Source: UBA7985 sp965658725 (GTDB lineage: Bacteria > Pseudomonadota > Alphaproteobacteria > UBA7985). Taken from it: a stretch of 33,715 nt of DNA. Shown piece by piece: positions 15,829 to 23,727 of this stretch; positions within the stretch are counted from its first letter, which is position 1; every line of letters begins with the position of its first letter. The stretch covers positions 1-33,715 of the forward strand of contig CBFHUI010000020.1 in NCBI GenBank assembly GCA_965658725.1. Reading direction: 5' to 3'. The notes below the pieces were generated by a model. The model saw only the letters and a list, made by a program, of their open reading frames with translations. It had not been told where the DNA came from and did no database searches. The position numbers and the translations under genes were made by a program.

Positions 15829-16290
15829 CTAGTCCCCAACCAAATCCCCGATTTCCGGCTGGTCAGCGAGGCGTTCCGGGTCGCCTGGGACGATGCGGGT
15901 GGTCATGTGGATCAGGGATTTGCGCTCCAGGTCATAGATGGCAACTTGACCCGAAGGCATCTTCAGTGCGGCAAAGCAAAAGGTGTCGAGTGCCGGGTAA
16001 TGGAAGCAGATTTCTTCCTCCCCCTTGATCTCCCACGTGCCGAACAAAAAGCCGTTCTCGTCACGGTAAAAAGCGTCGCCGTCCGGGCTGTAATACTCGA
16101 CCCAAGTGAAGCCCCCATCGACCGCGAAACCGTACCATGTTTGGTCCACGACCATTGCGCGTAACTGATTGCCAGTAATCCGAGGCTGGTCGCCGGGATC
16201 TTCGCCCGCGCCCAAAGACAACCGTGGTAACAGGAGGGAAGCGAGCATGGACAGAGCGAGCGCCAAGGCTCTAAAGCTCAAAATTTTCAC
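15829..16290 (-). CDS. small secreted protein of unknown function
   Basis: A 153-residue protein. GTG start at 16290, with AGAGGGG five bases before it, which makes the start convincing. Residues 1-28 are a Sec-type signal peptide (MKILSFRALALALSMLASLL, then LPRLSLGA before GEDPG). The mature part has a compact pattern of aromatic and acidic residues: QTWYGFAVDGGFTWVEYYSP, DAFYRDENGFLFGTWEIKGE, then two cysteines in EEICFHYPALDTFCFAA that could form a disulfide. I do not recognise the family with certainty. The layout (glycine/tryptophan turns, 'C-F-x-Y-P' strand, C pair) is reminiscent of small periplasmic domains of unknown function in alphaproteobacteria. It is divergent from ffh with an 86-base gap. 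Confidence 0.7.
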   Translation of the reverse strand: MKILSFRALALALSMLASLLLPRLSLGAGEDPGDQPRITGNQLRAMVVDQTWYGFAVDGGFTWVEYYSPDGDAFYRDENGFLFGTWEIKGEEEICFHYPALDTFCFAALKMPSGQVAIYDLERKSLIHMTTRIVPGDPERLADQPEIGDLVGD

Positions 16291-16376
16291 CGATTCCCCT
16301 CTGCCGTGGTTTGCGGTCCTCGCGCTGAAAGCCTATGTCAAAGGGCAGGAAGTTCCAATGAGTGAAATGGTCGATC

Positions 16377-17843
16377 ATGTTTGAAGGTCTGAGCAACCGC
16401 CTCGAAGGCGTTTTCAACACGCTGCGGGGTCGAGGCAAGCTGAGCGAGGCGGACGTCAATGCCGCCGCGCGCGAAATTCGCATTGCCCTGCTCGAAGCCG
16501 ACGTCGCCCTGCCCGTTGCCAAAGACCTGATAAACCGGGTCAAGGAACGCGCGATCGGGGAGCAGGTGCTGTCCTCCGTCACGCCGGGTCAGCAAGTGGT
16601 AAAGATCGTCCACGATGCGCTGGTCGAAACCCTCACCCCGGCTGAAGGCGAAGGCGCGCTGAAAATCAGCGGCAACCCGCCGGTGCCTATCCTGATGGTT
16701 GGCTTGCAAGGCTCGGGTAAAACCACGACCTCCGCAAAAATCGCGCTGCAGCTCAAAGATAAAGAACGCAAGCGGGTCATGCTCGCCTCGCTCGACGTGC
16801 ACCGCCCTGCGGCGCAAGAACAGCTGCGCGTCCTGGGTGAGCAAACCGGCGTCGATAGCCTGCCCATCGTTGCCGGCGAGACCGCCGTACAGATTGCTGA
16901 GCGCGCCATGCGCGAAGGCCGCTCAGGCGGCTATGATGTCGTGATCCTCGATACTGCTGGTCGTCTGACCATCGACGACGTGCTGATGGACGAAGTGGTC
17001 GCTGTACGCGATCTGGTGACACCGCACGAAACGCTGTTGGTGGCCGACGCCATGACCGGTCAGGACGCCGTGACCACGGCGACGGCTTTTGACGAGAAGG
17101 TTGGGATTACGGGGCTGGTGCTCACGCGGGTCGATGGCGACTCACGGGGCGGTGCGGCCCTGTCCATGCGCGGCGTCACCGGTAAGCCGGTCAAGCTGCT
17201 GGGTATGGGCGAGAAGATGGACGCGCTGGAAGTCTTTCAAGCCGATCGGATTGCCGGGCGAATCCTCGGAATGGGCGACGTGGTTTCGCTGGTGGAGAAG
17301 GCGGCCGAGGCCTTTGACGAGACCGAAGCCAAGAAAATGGCGCGTAAGCTCAAGAAAGGCTCCTTCGACCTAACCGACCTGCGCAACCAGTTTCAGCAGA
17401 TGAACAAGATGGGCGGCCTGCAGGGGCTGATGTCCATGCTGCCCGGTGCGGGCCAGATGAAAAAGCAGATGGCCGCGACGGGGATGGATGAAAAGAAGAT
17501 CAAGCATCAGATCGCCATCATCGACTCCATGACCCCGCAGGAGCGCACATTCCCCAACGTCATCAAGGCCAACCGAAAGAAGCGGATTGCAGCCGGATCA
17601 GGGACGACGGTGCAGCAGGTCAACGAGCTGCTGAAGCAGTTCGACAAGGCGTCGAAGATGATGAAGCGGATGAAGAAAATGGGTGGCAAGGGCGGTTTCC
17701 CGGGCATGCCCGGTGGCGGCGGCATGCCAGACATGGGCAATATGGACCCTGCTGAGCTGCAAGAAATGTTGACCAAATCCGGGATCGACCCTAAGAGCCT
17801 CCCCAAGATGCCGGGTGGACTCCCACCGGGCTTCAAATCCTAA
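16377..17843 (+). CDS. ffh: signal recognition particle protein Ffh
   Basis: GTPase that, with 4.5S RNA, delivers nascent membrane proteins to FtsY and the translocon. It has 488 residues. The N domain starts MFEGLSNRLEGVFNTLRGRG. The G domain carries the P-loop GLQGSGKTTTSAK (K115), LDVHRPAAQEQL, DTAGRLTIDD and the base-recognition motif TRVDGDSRGGAAL. The methionine-rich M domain begins near residue 300 (QFQQMNKMGGLQGLMSMLPG) and ends in a glycine/methionine-rich tail. ATG 16377 is chosen because the conserved N-terminus begins there; a GTG at 16362 would add five residues. The 4.5S RNA gene was not seen in this window. Confidence 0.97.
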   Translation: MFEGLSNRLEGVFNTLRGRGKLSEADVNAAAREIRIALLEADVALPVAKDLINRVKERAIGEQVLSSVTPGQQVVKIVHDALVETLTPAEGEGALKISGNPPVPILMVGLQGSGKTTTSAKIALQLKDKERKRVMLASLDVHRPAAQEQLRVLGEQTGVDSLPIVAGETAVQIAERAMREGRSGGYDVVILDTAGRLTIDDVLMDEVVAVRDLVTPHETLLVADAMTGQDAVTTATAFDEKVGITGLVLTRVDGDSRGGAALSMRGVTGKPVKLLGMGEKMDALEVFQADRIAGRILGMGDVVSLVEKAAEAFDETEAKKMARKLKKGSFDLTDLRNQFQQMNKMGGLQGLMSMLPGAGQMKKQMAATGMDEKKIKHQIAIIDSMTPQERTFPNVIKANRKKRIAAGSGTTVQQVNELLKQFDKASKMMKRMKKMGGKGGFPGMPGGGGMPDMGNMDPAELQEMLTKSGIDPKSLPKMPGGLPPGFKS

Positions 17844-17852
17844 AGAGTATCA

Positions 17853-17897
17853 GGGCCGTAGATCCCACGGCCCGGTGCGGACCAGGCTTGGGCCGTG
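17853..17897 (+). promoter_or_regulatory. mutually exclusive hairpins in the ffh-rpsP gap
   Basis: Three short segments can pair in two ways. GGGCCGT (17853-17859) pairs with ACGGCCC (17867-17873). The same ACGGCCC, with one more base, also pairs with GGGCCGTG at 17890-17897. The two stems (7 and 8 base pairs) cannot form together. This is the arrangement used by attenuators and switchable leaders, and it ends 33 bases before the rpsP start. No T run follows either stem, so a translational or processing role is more likely than termination. Confidence 0.5.
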
Positions 17898-17930
17898 CCG
17901 AACCCCATAAAAAATGAATGGATCGACAAT

Positions 17931-18392
17931 ATGTCTTTGAAAATCCGCTTGGCCCGTGGTGGCGCCAAGAACCGTCCTTATTACCGCATGGTTGTTGCGG
18001 ACTCCCGCATGCCACGCGACGGCCGTTACATCGAGCGCGTTGGGTCTTACAACCCGATGCTCGAACACGGCGACGAAAACCGCCTCGTCGTAAAAGCTGA
18101 CCGCGTTACGCATTGGTTGTCTGTTGGTGCACAGGCCACTGACCGCGTCCAGCGTTTGCTGGCGCAGGCAGGTGTCGTTGAAGCCAAGGCGCGCGCTGAA
18201 CAGACCAAGAAGAACCAGCCTAAGACCAAGGCGATGGAGCGGATCCGCGAGAAAGAAGAAGCGGCTAAGGCTGCTGAGGAAGCTGCTGCCGCTGCTGCTG
18301 CAGAAGAAGCTGAAGCCCCAGCCGAAGAAGCTCCGGCTGAAGAGGCTCCAGCTGAAGAGGCTCCCGCGGAAGAAGCTGCGGACGACGAGTAA
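17931..18392 (+). CDS. rpsP: 30S ribosomal protein S16 with Ala/Glu-rich tail
   Basis: Small-subunit protein needed for 30S assembly. The core (residues 1 to about 84) is typical: MSLKIRLARGGAKNRPYYRM, VVADSRMPRDGRYIERVGSY, NPMLEHGDENRLVVKADRV, LSVGAQATDRVQRLL. The product is 153 residues, against about 80-90 for the bare core. The extra part is a charged linker (KKNQPKTKAMERIREKEEAA) and then an alanine/glutamate tail with four exact APAEE repeats. Such tails occur in other alphaproteobacterial S16 proteins. ATG 17931 is chosen for the MSLKIRLAR start; an in-frame extension to 17895 is not family-like. rimM follows 26 bases later. Confidence 0.97.
   Translation: MSLKIRLARGGAKNRPYYRMVVADSRMPRDGRYIERVGSYNPMLEHGDENRLVVKADRVTHWLSVGAQATDRVQRLLAQAGVVEAKARAEQTKKNQPKTKAMERIREKEEAAKAAEEAAAAAAAEEAEAPAEEAPAEEAPAEEAPAEEAADDE
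18315..18374 (+). repeat. 15-bp tandem repeat encoding (APAEE)x4
   Basis: Four consecutive 15-base units near the 3' end of rpsP encode APAEE four times (residues 129-148). Codons differ between units (GCC/GCT, CCA/CCG/CCC, GAA/GAG), so the peptide is kept while the DNA has drifted. The repeat could change copy number by slippage. Confidence 0.85.
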
Positions 18393-18418
18393 GCGTTCTG
18401 GGTTTCAGGTCGGGGTCC

Positions 18419-18973
18419 ATGTCCATGACAGCTTCAACCGAAACGCAAAAACGTCTGAAAATCGGTGTCATCACCTCCCCGCACGGCGTGCGGGGAACGG
18501 TGAAGGTTCGATCCTTTACTGAAGATCCAGACGCCTTTGTTGAGTACGGTGACGTAACAACACACGACGGCTCGCGCGTGTTTGACATTGCCATTGTCGG
18601 CGATGCCAAGGGAACGTTGCTGTGCGAGATCGATGGCGTGGACGACCGCGATCAGGCTGAGGCGCTGCGCGGGGTCGAACTCTATATCTTGCGCGAAGAT
18701 CTGCCTGACGACCTTGATGACGACGAGTTCTACGCTTCCGACCTGCTTGGCTTGGAAACACGGGACGCGGAAGGGCGCGTGCTGGGGTCGATCCGGAACA
18801 TCCTTGACCATGGCGCTGGCGACATCGTGGACGTGCTCCACGCGGACGGCAAAGTGCGCTCTTACGCCTTCAGCGTGGCAAACTTCCCGGAGATCAACAC
18901 GCGCGAGGGCTACGTGGTGTTGAACCCGCCACCGGAAGTGACTGCTCAAGACGAGCAGGGCAACGTACACTAG
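18419..18973 (+). CDS. rimM: ribosome maturation factor RimM
   Basis: Assembly factor for the head of the 30S subunit, binding near S19. It has 184 residues. The N-terminal RimM domain has the hallmark IGVITSPHGVRGTVKVRSFT and LCEIDGVDDRDQAEALRGVE. The C-terminal PRC-barrel domain has EFYASDLLGLETRDAEGRVL, HGAGDIVDVLHADGK and a shortened FSVANFPEINTREGYVVLNP end. Two ATGs, 18419 and 18425, are possible; GGGG three bases before the first lies rather close. It sits in the conserved rpsP-rimM-trmD-rplS order, four bases before trmD. Confidence 0.96.
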   Translation: MSMTASTETQKRLKIGVITSPHGVRGTVKVRSFTEDPDAFVEYGDVTTHDGSRVFDIAIVGDAKGTLLCEIDGVDDRDQAEALRGVELYILREDLPDDLDDDEFYASDLLGLETRDAEGRVLGSIRNILDHGAGDIVDVLHADGKVRSYAFSVANFPEINTREGYVVLNPPPEVTAQDEQGNVH

Positions 18974-18977
18974 CCCC

Positions 18978-19703
18978 ATGTCGTTCAAGGCCACCGTCTT
19001 CACTCTGTTCCCCGAGATGTTTCCCGGGCCGCTGGGTCATGCCCTCTCGGGCAAGGCGCTGGCAGCCGAGCAATGGTCCTGCGAGGCGGTGAATATCCGC
19101 GACTACACCGAGAACAAGCACAACAAAGTCGATGAGATCCCCTACGGCGGCGGCGCTGGTCTGGTGATGTCAGCCCAGCCCATAGACGACGCCCTCGCTG
19201 CGCACGAAGCAGCACCCGGTCCGCTGGTGCTGATGACCCCCCGTGGCCGCCCGCTGGATCAGGCCCTGACGCGAGAACTTGCGGCAGGGCCCGGGGTGCG
19301 CGTGCTGTGTGGGCGGTACGAGGGAATCGACCAGCGTCTAATCGACAAACACGCCCCGCTTGAGGTTAGTATTGGCGATTACATCCTCTCGGGCGGTGAA
19401 GTCGGTGCCCTGGTGATGCTCGATGCGATTATACGTCTGCTGCCCGGCGTCATGGGAAATGACCAGTCTGGCGCGGACGAAAGCTTTGAAAACGGGCTCC
19501 TCGAGTACCCACATTATACCCGCCCTGCAGAATGGCAGGGCAGAACTGTCCCTTCTGTGTTGCTTTCCGGGAACCACGAGGCTATTGCCCTGTGGCGCGC
19601 TGAAAAAGCGATGGAAATTACTGCGGCGCGGCGACCTGATCTTCTGGATCAGGAACAGGCCGCTGCCGATGAACCTGTTTCAAAAGAAAGGAAGAGGCCA
19701 TGA
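18978..19703 (+). CDS. trmD: tRNA (guanine-N1)-methyltransferase TrmD
   Basis: Uses S-adenosylmethionine to methylate G37 of a subset of tRNAs, preventing frameshifts. It has 241 residues and the SPOUT trefoil-knot pattern: FKATVFTLFPEMFPGPLGHA, IRDYTENKHNKVDEIPYGGG, GLVMSAQPID, VRVLCGRYEGIDQRLID and the knot segment SIGDYILSGGEVGALVMLDA. The DESFENGLLEYPHYTRPAEW region after it is also conserved. The start follows rimM by four bases. The TGA stop overlaps the rplS ATG (ATGA), indicating coupled translation. Confidence 0.97.
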   Translation: MSFKATVFTLFPEMFPGPLGHALSGKALAAEQWSCEAVNIRDYTENKHNKVDEIPYGGGAGLVMSAQPIDDALAAHEAAPGPLVLMTPRGRPLDQALTRELAAGPGVRVLCGRYEGIDQRLIDKHAPLEVSIGDYILSGGEVGALVMLDAIIRLLPGVMGNDQSGADESFENGLLEYPHYTRPAEWQGRTVPSVLLSGNHEAIALWRAEKAMEITAARRPDLLDQEQAAADEPVSKERKRP

Positions 19704-20119
19704 ACCTCATCCAAACACTGGAAGCCGAACAGATCGCGAAGCTGACTGACGGCAAGTCTATTCCAGACTTCGCAGCTGGTGACACCATTCGTGTGAACGT
19801 TCGCGTTGTCGAAGGCACCCGTGAGCGCCTGCAGGCTTACGAGGGTGTTTGCATCTCTCGCAAGAACCGCGGCCTGAACTCCTCCTTCACCGTACGGAAG
19901 ATTTCCAACGGCGAAGGCGTAGAGCGTGTGTTCCCGCTGTACTCCCCGCGTCTGGACGACATCGCCGTGGTTCGCCGCGGTCGCGTGCGCCGCGCGAAGC
20001 TGTACTACCTGCGTGGCCGTACCGGTAAGTCTGCTCGTATCGCCGAGAAGACCTCGGGTTGGGCTGCAAAGCTGAACCAGGCAGCACGCGAAGAACGCGC
20101 TGCAGCGAAGAAGAAGTAA
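19700..20119 (+). CDS. rplS: 50S ribosomal protein L19
   Basis: Large-subunit protein at the interface with the 30S subunit. It has 139 residues. Conserved elements are FAAGDTIRVNVRVVEGTRER, LQAYEGVCISRKNRGLNSSF, TVRKISNGEGVERVFPLYSP and RRAKLYYLRGRTGKSARI. The basic tail AAREERAAAKKK makes it slightly longer than the usual 115-130 residues. GGAAGAGG lies two to nine bases before the ATG, a strong ribosome-binding site located inside trmD. It is the last gene of the ffh/rpsP group, closed by the terminator at 20162-20193. Confidence 0.97.
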   Translation: MNLIQTLEAEQIAKLTDGKSIPDFAAGDTIRVNVRVVEGTRERLQAYEGVCISRKNRGLNSSFTVRKISNGEGVERVFPLYSPRLDDIAVVRRGRVRRAKLYYLRGRTGKSARIAEKTSGWAAKLNQAAREERAAAKKK

Positions 20120-20161
20120 GCTTCTCCGCCGCTTCCCTCGAAGCGACCAACGGCCCGAAAC

Positions 20162-20193
20162 GCCCGCATCCCGGAATGGGGACGCGGGCTTTT
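20162..20193 (+). terminator. intrinsic terminator after rplS
   Basis: GCCCGC (20162-20167) pairs with GCGGGC (20184-20189). After one mismatch the stem continues as TCCC/GGGA. Four T residues (20190-20193) follow directly. It lies 42 bases after the rplS stop, as expected for the end of the rpsP-rplS unit. Confidence 0.85.
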
Positions 20194-20306
20194 GCCGTTT
20201 CTGGTTTTCAGCATCTTAAATTTCGCGTACTCTTCGATCCGTAGGGTTTAACGCTTTACTAGGAGCATCTGTCCTGAACGCTCAGGCTAAAGAGGCCGCA
20301 CCAAAC

Positions 20307-20726
20307 GTGCCGCCGGCAGCGCTCTCCCATCCCGGAGGGTCTGCGAATGAAATCGATCCAGCATTGGTGCTGGAGACTGTGCAGTCGGTCCTCGACGACA
20401 ACAAAGCCGAGGATGTAACCACCTTTGATTTGCGCGAGCGCTCTTCCGTTTCCGACCACATGGTAATCTGCTCAGGCCGTTCGACGACCCACGTCGGCGC
20501 GCTGGCTGAATACTTGCGTCAGGATCTGAAGAAGCTTGGCGCTGATATCGTGTCGATCACGGGTACGGGACAGGGGGACTGGATCTGCGTTGATGCCAAC
20601 GCTGTGGTGATCCACATCTTCCGCCCTGAAGTCCGGGCTTACTACCAGCTGGAAAAGATGTGGGACCCCAAGTTCGACGTTAAGGCCACTGAAGCCGCAC
20701 GCGGCGCGGAAGCCTCGGCCGCTTAG
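20307..20726 (+). CDS. rsfS: ribosomal silencing factor RsfS
   Basis: Binds L14 and blocks subunit joining when nutrients are scarce. The conserved domain is unmistakable: VLETVQSVLDDNKAEDVTTF, DLRERSSVSDHMVICSGRST, THVGALAEYLRQDLK, QGDWICVDANAVVIHIFRPE, VRAYYQLEKMWDP. No in-frame ATG occurs before the conserved domain, so the start is non-ATG. GTG 20307 has AGAGG eleven bases before it. CTG 20274 has a better-placed AGGAG (20261-20265, eight bases) and would add eleven residues. I list GTG as the conservative choice. It opens the run rsfS-rlmH-gpmI-envC-ctpA-rppH. Confidence 0.93.
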   Translation: MPPAALSHPGGSANEIDPALVLETVQSVLDDNKAEDVTTFDLRERSSVSDHMVICSGRSTTHVGALAEYLRQDLKKLGADIVSITGTGQGDWICVDANAVVIHIFRPEVRAYYQLEKMWDPKFDVKATEAARGAEASAA

Positions 20727-20746
20727 GCGGCGGTGACGCAGGTTTC

Positions 20747-21187
20747 GTGACTGTCACAGTCCATGCCATCGGCCGCCTCAAGCGCGGGCCGGAGACCGAG
20801 CTTGTTGACCGCTACACCAAGCGGCTCAAGCGCCTGAAGGCCAGTATTCGGGAATTGCCCGAGCGGGGCAGCAAAGAGCAGGAAGGCGACGCCCTCCTCG
20901 CCTCCATTCCCCCTTCAACCTTTGTAATTGCGCTGGATGAACGCGGCGAAGACATGGCCAGCCCCGCCTTTGCCCGCATGCTGGGGCAGCAGATGGACGA
21001 AGGGCGTGATCTCGCCTTCATCATAGGCGGTGCGGACGGACTTTCCGATGCCGTTCGCGAGCGGGCAAACGCGCTGGTGCGCTTTGGCCGAATGACTTGG
21101 CCGCATCAGATCGTGCGAGGCCTCCTGTTTGAGCAGATTTACCGCGCAGAAACGATTCTTCTCGGGCACCCCTATCATCGCGTATAA
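20747..21187 (+). CDS. rlmH: 23S rRNA pseudouridine1915 N3-methyltransferase RlmH
   Basis: SPOUT-class enzyme that methylates the conserved pseudouridine in helix 69 of 23S rRNA. It has 146 residues. The start is GTG at 20747, five bases after AGG. Family landmarks are VHAIGRLKRGPETELVDRYT, FVIALDERGEDMASPAFARM, FIIGGADGLSDAVRERA and the C-terminal signature EQIYRAETILLGHPYHRV. It lies 20 bases after rsfS, the usual neighbour across bacteria. Confidence 0.96.
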   Translation: MTVTVHAIGRLKRGPETELVDRYTKRLKRLKASIRELPERGSKEQEGDALLASIPPSTFVIALDERGEDMASPAFARMLGQQMDEGRDLAFIIGGADGLSDAVRERANALVRFGRMTWPHQIVRGLLFEQIYRAETILLGHPYHRV

Positions 21188-21232
21188 AGTCGGATAATCT
21201 CGTTTTTCGCTCAAATCTCTGGGGATGGGTAC

Positions 21233-22750
21233 ATGGCAAACACGCCGGTCGGTCTGATTATTCTGGACGGTTGGGGTCTGCGCGAGGGCGAGGCGTTTAA
21301 CGCGCCGGCGCTGGCGAAGACGCCAAACTTTGACGCCATGATGCGTGGCTTCGCGACGGCGCACCTGTCAGCCAGCGGTGCGGACGTGGGCTTACCGGAC
21401 GGTCAAATCGGGAATTCAGAAGTCGGCCACCTGAACATCGGCGCGGGGCGCGTGGTCATGCAAACCCTGCCTCGGATGACCGCTGCATTCGAAAGCGGTG
21501 AAGCTGCGCGCAATCCGGCGATCCAGACCTTTATCGACGAAGCAAAGACGGGTTCAGGCCGCGTTCATCTGCTCGGACTGCTCTCCCCCGGTGGCGTGCA
21601 TGCGCATCAGGACCACTTGGGCCATCTCGCTCGTATTCTGTCTGCTGCAGGGCTGGAGGTGATCGTCCACGCCTTTACCGATGGGCGCGACGTGCCGCCA
21701 ACGACGGCACCGACTGACCTGCGCGCCTTTCAGGCTGCCTTCCCCGACGTGCGGATTGGCAGCTTGCAGGGCCGTTACTGGGCCATGGACCGCGACACGC
21801 GTTGGGAGCGGACCGGCAAGGCCTATCAGGCGATCCGGAACGGCGCGGGCGCGGTCGAGGCCAGCGACCTTCCCGCCGCGCTCGAAGCAGCGCACGCTGA
21901 GGGCACGACAGATGAATTCATCGAACCGCTGATCACCACTGACTTTGCGCCCATGGCGGACGGTGACGCCATCGCGTGCTTTAACTTCCGCTCTGACCGC
22001 GTACGGCAGATCCTGAATGCGCTGCTGCTGCCAGATTTCGACGGCTTTGATGTCAGCGACCGACCCGCGTTTTCCAGTGCATTGGCGATGACGCCCTATT
22101 CGGATGCACTGGCCGAGCGCATGCACGTCGCCTTCGCGCCCAAGGGTCTGCCGAACACTTTTGGCCAAGTGGTCGCGGCGGCGGGACTGCGGCAAACACG
22201 GCTTGCGGAGACCGAAAAATATCCGCACGTCACTTTCTTCTTCAACGGCGGAATCGAAACGCCGAATGAGGGTGAAGCGCGGGTGATGGTGCCGAGCCCG
22301 AAGGTTGCGACCTACGATCTACAGCCGGAGATGTCCGCCCCGGAAGTCGGTGACCGGCTGGTTGAAACGATCCTGAACCCGGAGAACCACGTCTTCATCT
22401 GCAACTTCGCCAACCCGGATATGGTGGGCCACACCGGGGATCTCGATGCTGCGATCAAGGCTTGCGAGGCGGTTGATGCACAGCTTGGGCGAGCCATCGA
22501 GGCAGTACAGGCGCGCGGCGGCCGGATGCTGGTCACGGCGGACCACGGGAACTGTGAGACCATGTGGGATGAGGCCACCGATGGGCCCCACACCGCGCAT
22601 ACGACGAACCTTGTCCCGGTCGCTTTAGTCGGGGCCGCAAAAGGGTCAGTCAGCCTGCGCGACGGGCGGCTGGCCGATCTTGCGCCAACGTTGCTGGCGC
22701 TGCTCGGCGTGGCGCAACCGACGGAGATGACCGGGGTATCTTTGCTTTGA
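21233..22750 (+). CDS. gpmI: 2,3-bisphosphoglycerate-independent phosphoglycerate mutase
   Basis: Interconverts 3- and 2-phosphoglycerate in glycolysis and gluconeogenesis, using two metal ions (usually Mn2+) and a phosphoserine intermediate. It has 505 residues, full length. The metal aspartate D12 is in LILDGWG-like IILDGWGLREGEAFNAP. The nucleophile S62 is in GNSEVGHLNIGAGRVV. Other ligands appear in HAFTDGRDVPP, NFRSDRVRQI, NPDMVGHTGD and TADHGNCETMWDE. ATG 21233 follows GGGGATGGG. Its TGA overlaps the TTG start of the next gene by four bases, so this metabolic gene is locked into an envelope and ribosome operon. Confidence 0.97.
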   Translation: MANTPVGLIILDGWGLREGEAFNAPALAKTPNFDAMMRGFATAHLSASGADVGLPDGQIGNSEVGHLNIGAGRVVMQTLPRMTAAFESGEAARNPAIQTFIDEAKTGSGRVHLLGLLSPGGVHAHQDHLGHLARILSAAGLEVIVHAFTDGRDVPPTTAPTDLRAFQAAFPDVRIGSLQGRYWAMDRDTRWERTGKAYQAIRNGAGAVEASDLPAALEAAHAEGTTDEFIEPLITTDFAPMADGDAIACFNFRSDRVRQILNALLLPDFDGFDVSDRPAFSSALAMTPYSDALAERMHVAFAPKGLPNTFGQVVAAAGLRQTRLAETEKYPHVTFFFNGGIETPNEGEARVMVPSPKVATYDLQPEMSAPEVGDRLVETILNPENHVFICNFANPDMVGHTGDLDAAIKACEAVDAQLGRAIEAVQARGGRMLVTADHGNCETMWDEATDGPHTAHTTNLVPVALVGAAKGSVSLRDGRLADLAPTLLALLGVAQPTEMTGVSLL

Positions 22751-23727
22751 AAGCGGGCGCGGCCTTTGTTCTGTTTCTGCTGGTCTTGGTGGGCTTTGGC
22801 CCCGCAGCGCTGGCGCAAGATGACAGCGGCCCTGCCGGCAGCGAACAGCAGCGCGCGCGGGCGTTGGTGGGCCTGACCACGCAACTGAACGAAGCTCTGG
22901 CCGAAGAAGCCCGCTTCAACGCACTCACCGTGCAGCTCCAACGCTTTCGCGCCGGGACTATGGCACTGACCAGTCGGCTGAAGTTGCGAGAAGGCGTGCA
23001 ACCGCAAACTACCCTCACCGCCACAGACCTTCAGGCGCAGGCGCTGGCGCGCTTTGTCGAGGATGATCTGGCGCTCAACGTTCTGGCCGCGAACGAGCAA
23101 CTGGCCCCGCTGGACGCCGTCCGTGTGCGGGTGGTGAAGCTCAATGATGCGGTGGAAACCCTGCGCTCGGCGCTGGTGATGGAGGGGGTGGAGACGGACA
23201 CTGGCCTGTCACTGCCAAGCAGTGCCGCCGATGCCATCGCCGCCCTGCCCCGTCCTGATGGCGTTTTTGCCGAGCGGCAACCCGATTTTCGCCCCTTCCC
23301 ACCACAGGAGACGGCCGCGCAAACCCGCCCGCTGATCCTTCCGCTCGCAGCCGGCGGCAGCCGCGTGACACGGGCTTTCGGCGCTGAAGACCCGGACGAT
23401 CCGGGCAAAATCTTTCAAAAGGGCGCACACCTGAGCGCGACGGCCAACGCTACAGTCCGCGCGCCGTTCGAAGGGAAAATCACTTATGCCGCACCCTATC
23501 TGTCCTTCGATAACCTGGTCGTGATTGAACATGAAGGCGGAGGCGCTACGTTATTGGCGGGTCTCCATAGTTTCGCCATTTCGGTCGGCGACTGGGTGGG
23601 GCAAGGTGCGCCCTTGGGTTTAATGGCACCGGCGACGGCACCGCCGCCAACCTTATACTTTGAATTCAGGATTGATCAGGTTCCGGTCGATCCGCTGGCT
23701 TTTGTAGGATCTTTGACGAATGAATAA
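22747..23727 (+). CDS. EnvC-like murein hydrolase activator with degenerate LytM domain
   Basis: A 326-residue periplasmic protein. The TTG start (22747) lies inside the gpmI stop. It gives a clean signal peptide, MKAGAAFVLFLLVLVGFGPA then ALA before QDDSG. Residues 30-145 are helical and glutamate/glutamine-rich, probably coiled coil. Residues 198-322 form a LytM/M23 fold: LAAGGSRVTRAFG, NATVRAPFEGKITYA and PVDPLAFVG. Zinc ligands are lost. The HxxxD motif is replaced by Q224...H228, and the first His of HxH is Y304 (LYFEFR). This is the EnvC pattern: a protein that activates amidases rather than cutting peptidoglycan. An EnvC-like gene next to ctpA is common in alphaproteobacteria. It is shorter than typical EnvC (about 400 residues). 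Confidence 0.85.
   Translation: MKAGAAFVLFLLVLVGFGPAALAQDDSGPAGSEQQRARALVGLTTQLNEALAEEARFNALTVQLQRFRAGTMALTSRLKLREGVQPQTTLTATDLQAQALARFVEDDLALNVLAANEQLAPLDAVRVRVVKLNDAVETLRSALVMEGVETDTGLSLPSSAADAIAALPRPDGVFAERQPDFRPFPPQETAAQTRPLILPLAAGGSRVTRAFGAEDPDDPGKIFQKGAHLSATANATVRAPFEGKITYAAPYLSFDNLVVIEHEGGGATLLAGLHSFAISVGDWVGQGAPLGLMAPATAPPPTLYFEFRIDQVPVDPLAFVGSLTNE

Noticed and set aside
18315..18374. Short-repeat CRISPR-like array
   Set aside because: The repeats are 15 bases, contiguous, coding and without spacers.
22747..23727. Active M23 endopeptidase
   Set aside because: The HxxxD and HxH zinc ligands are not present, so an EnvC-type activator is the better call.
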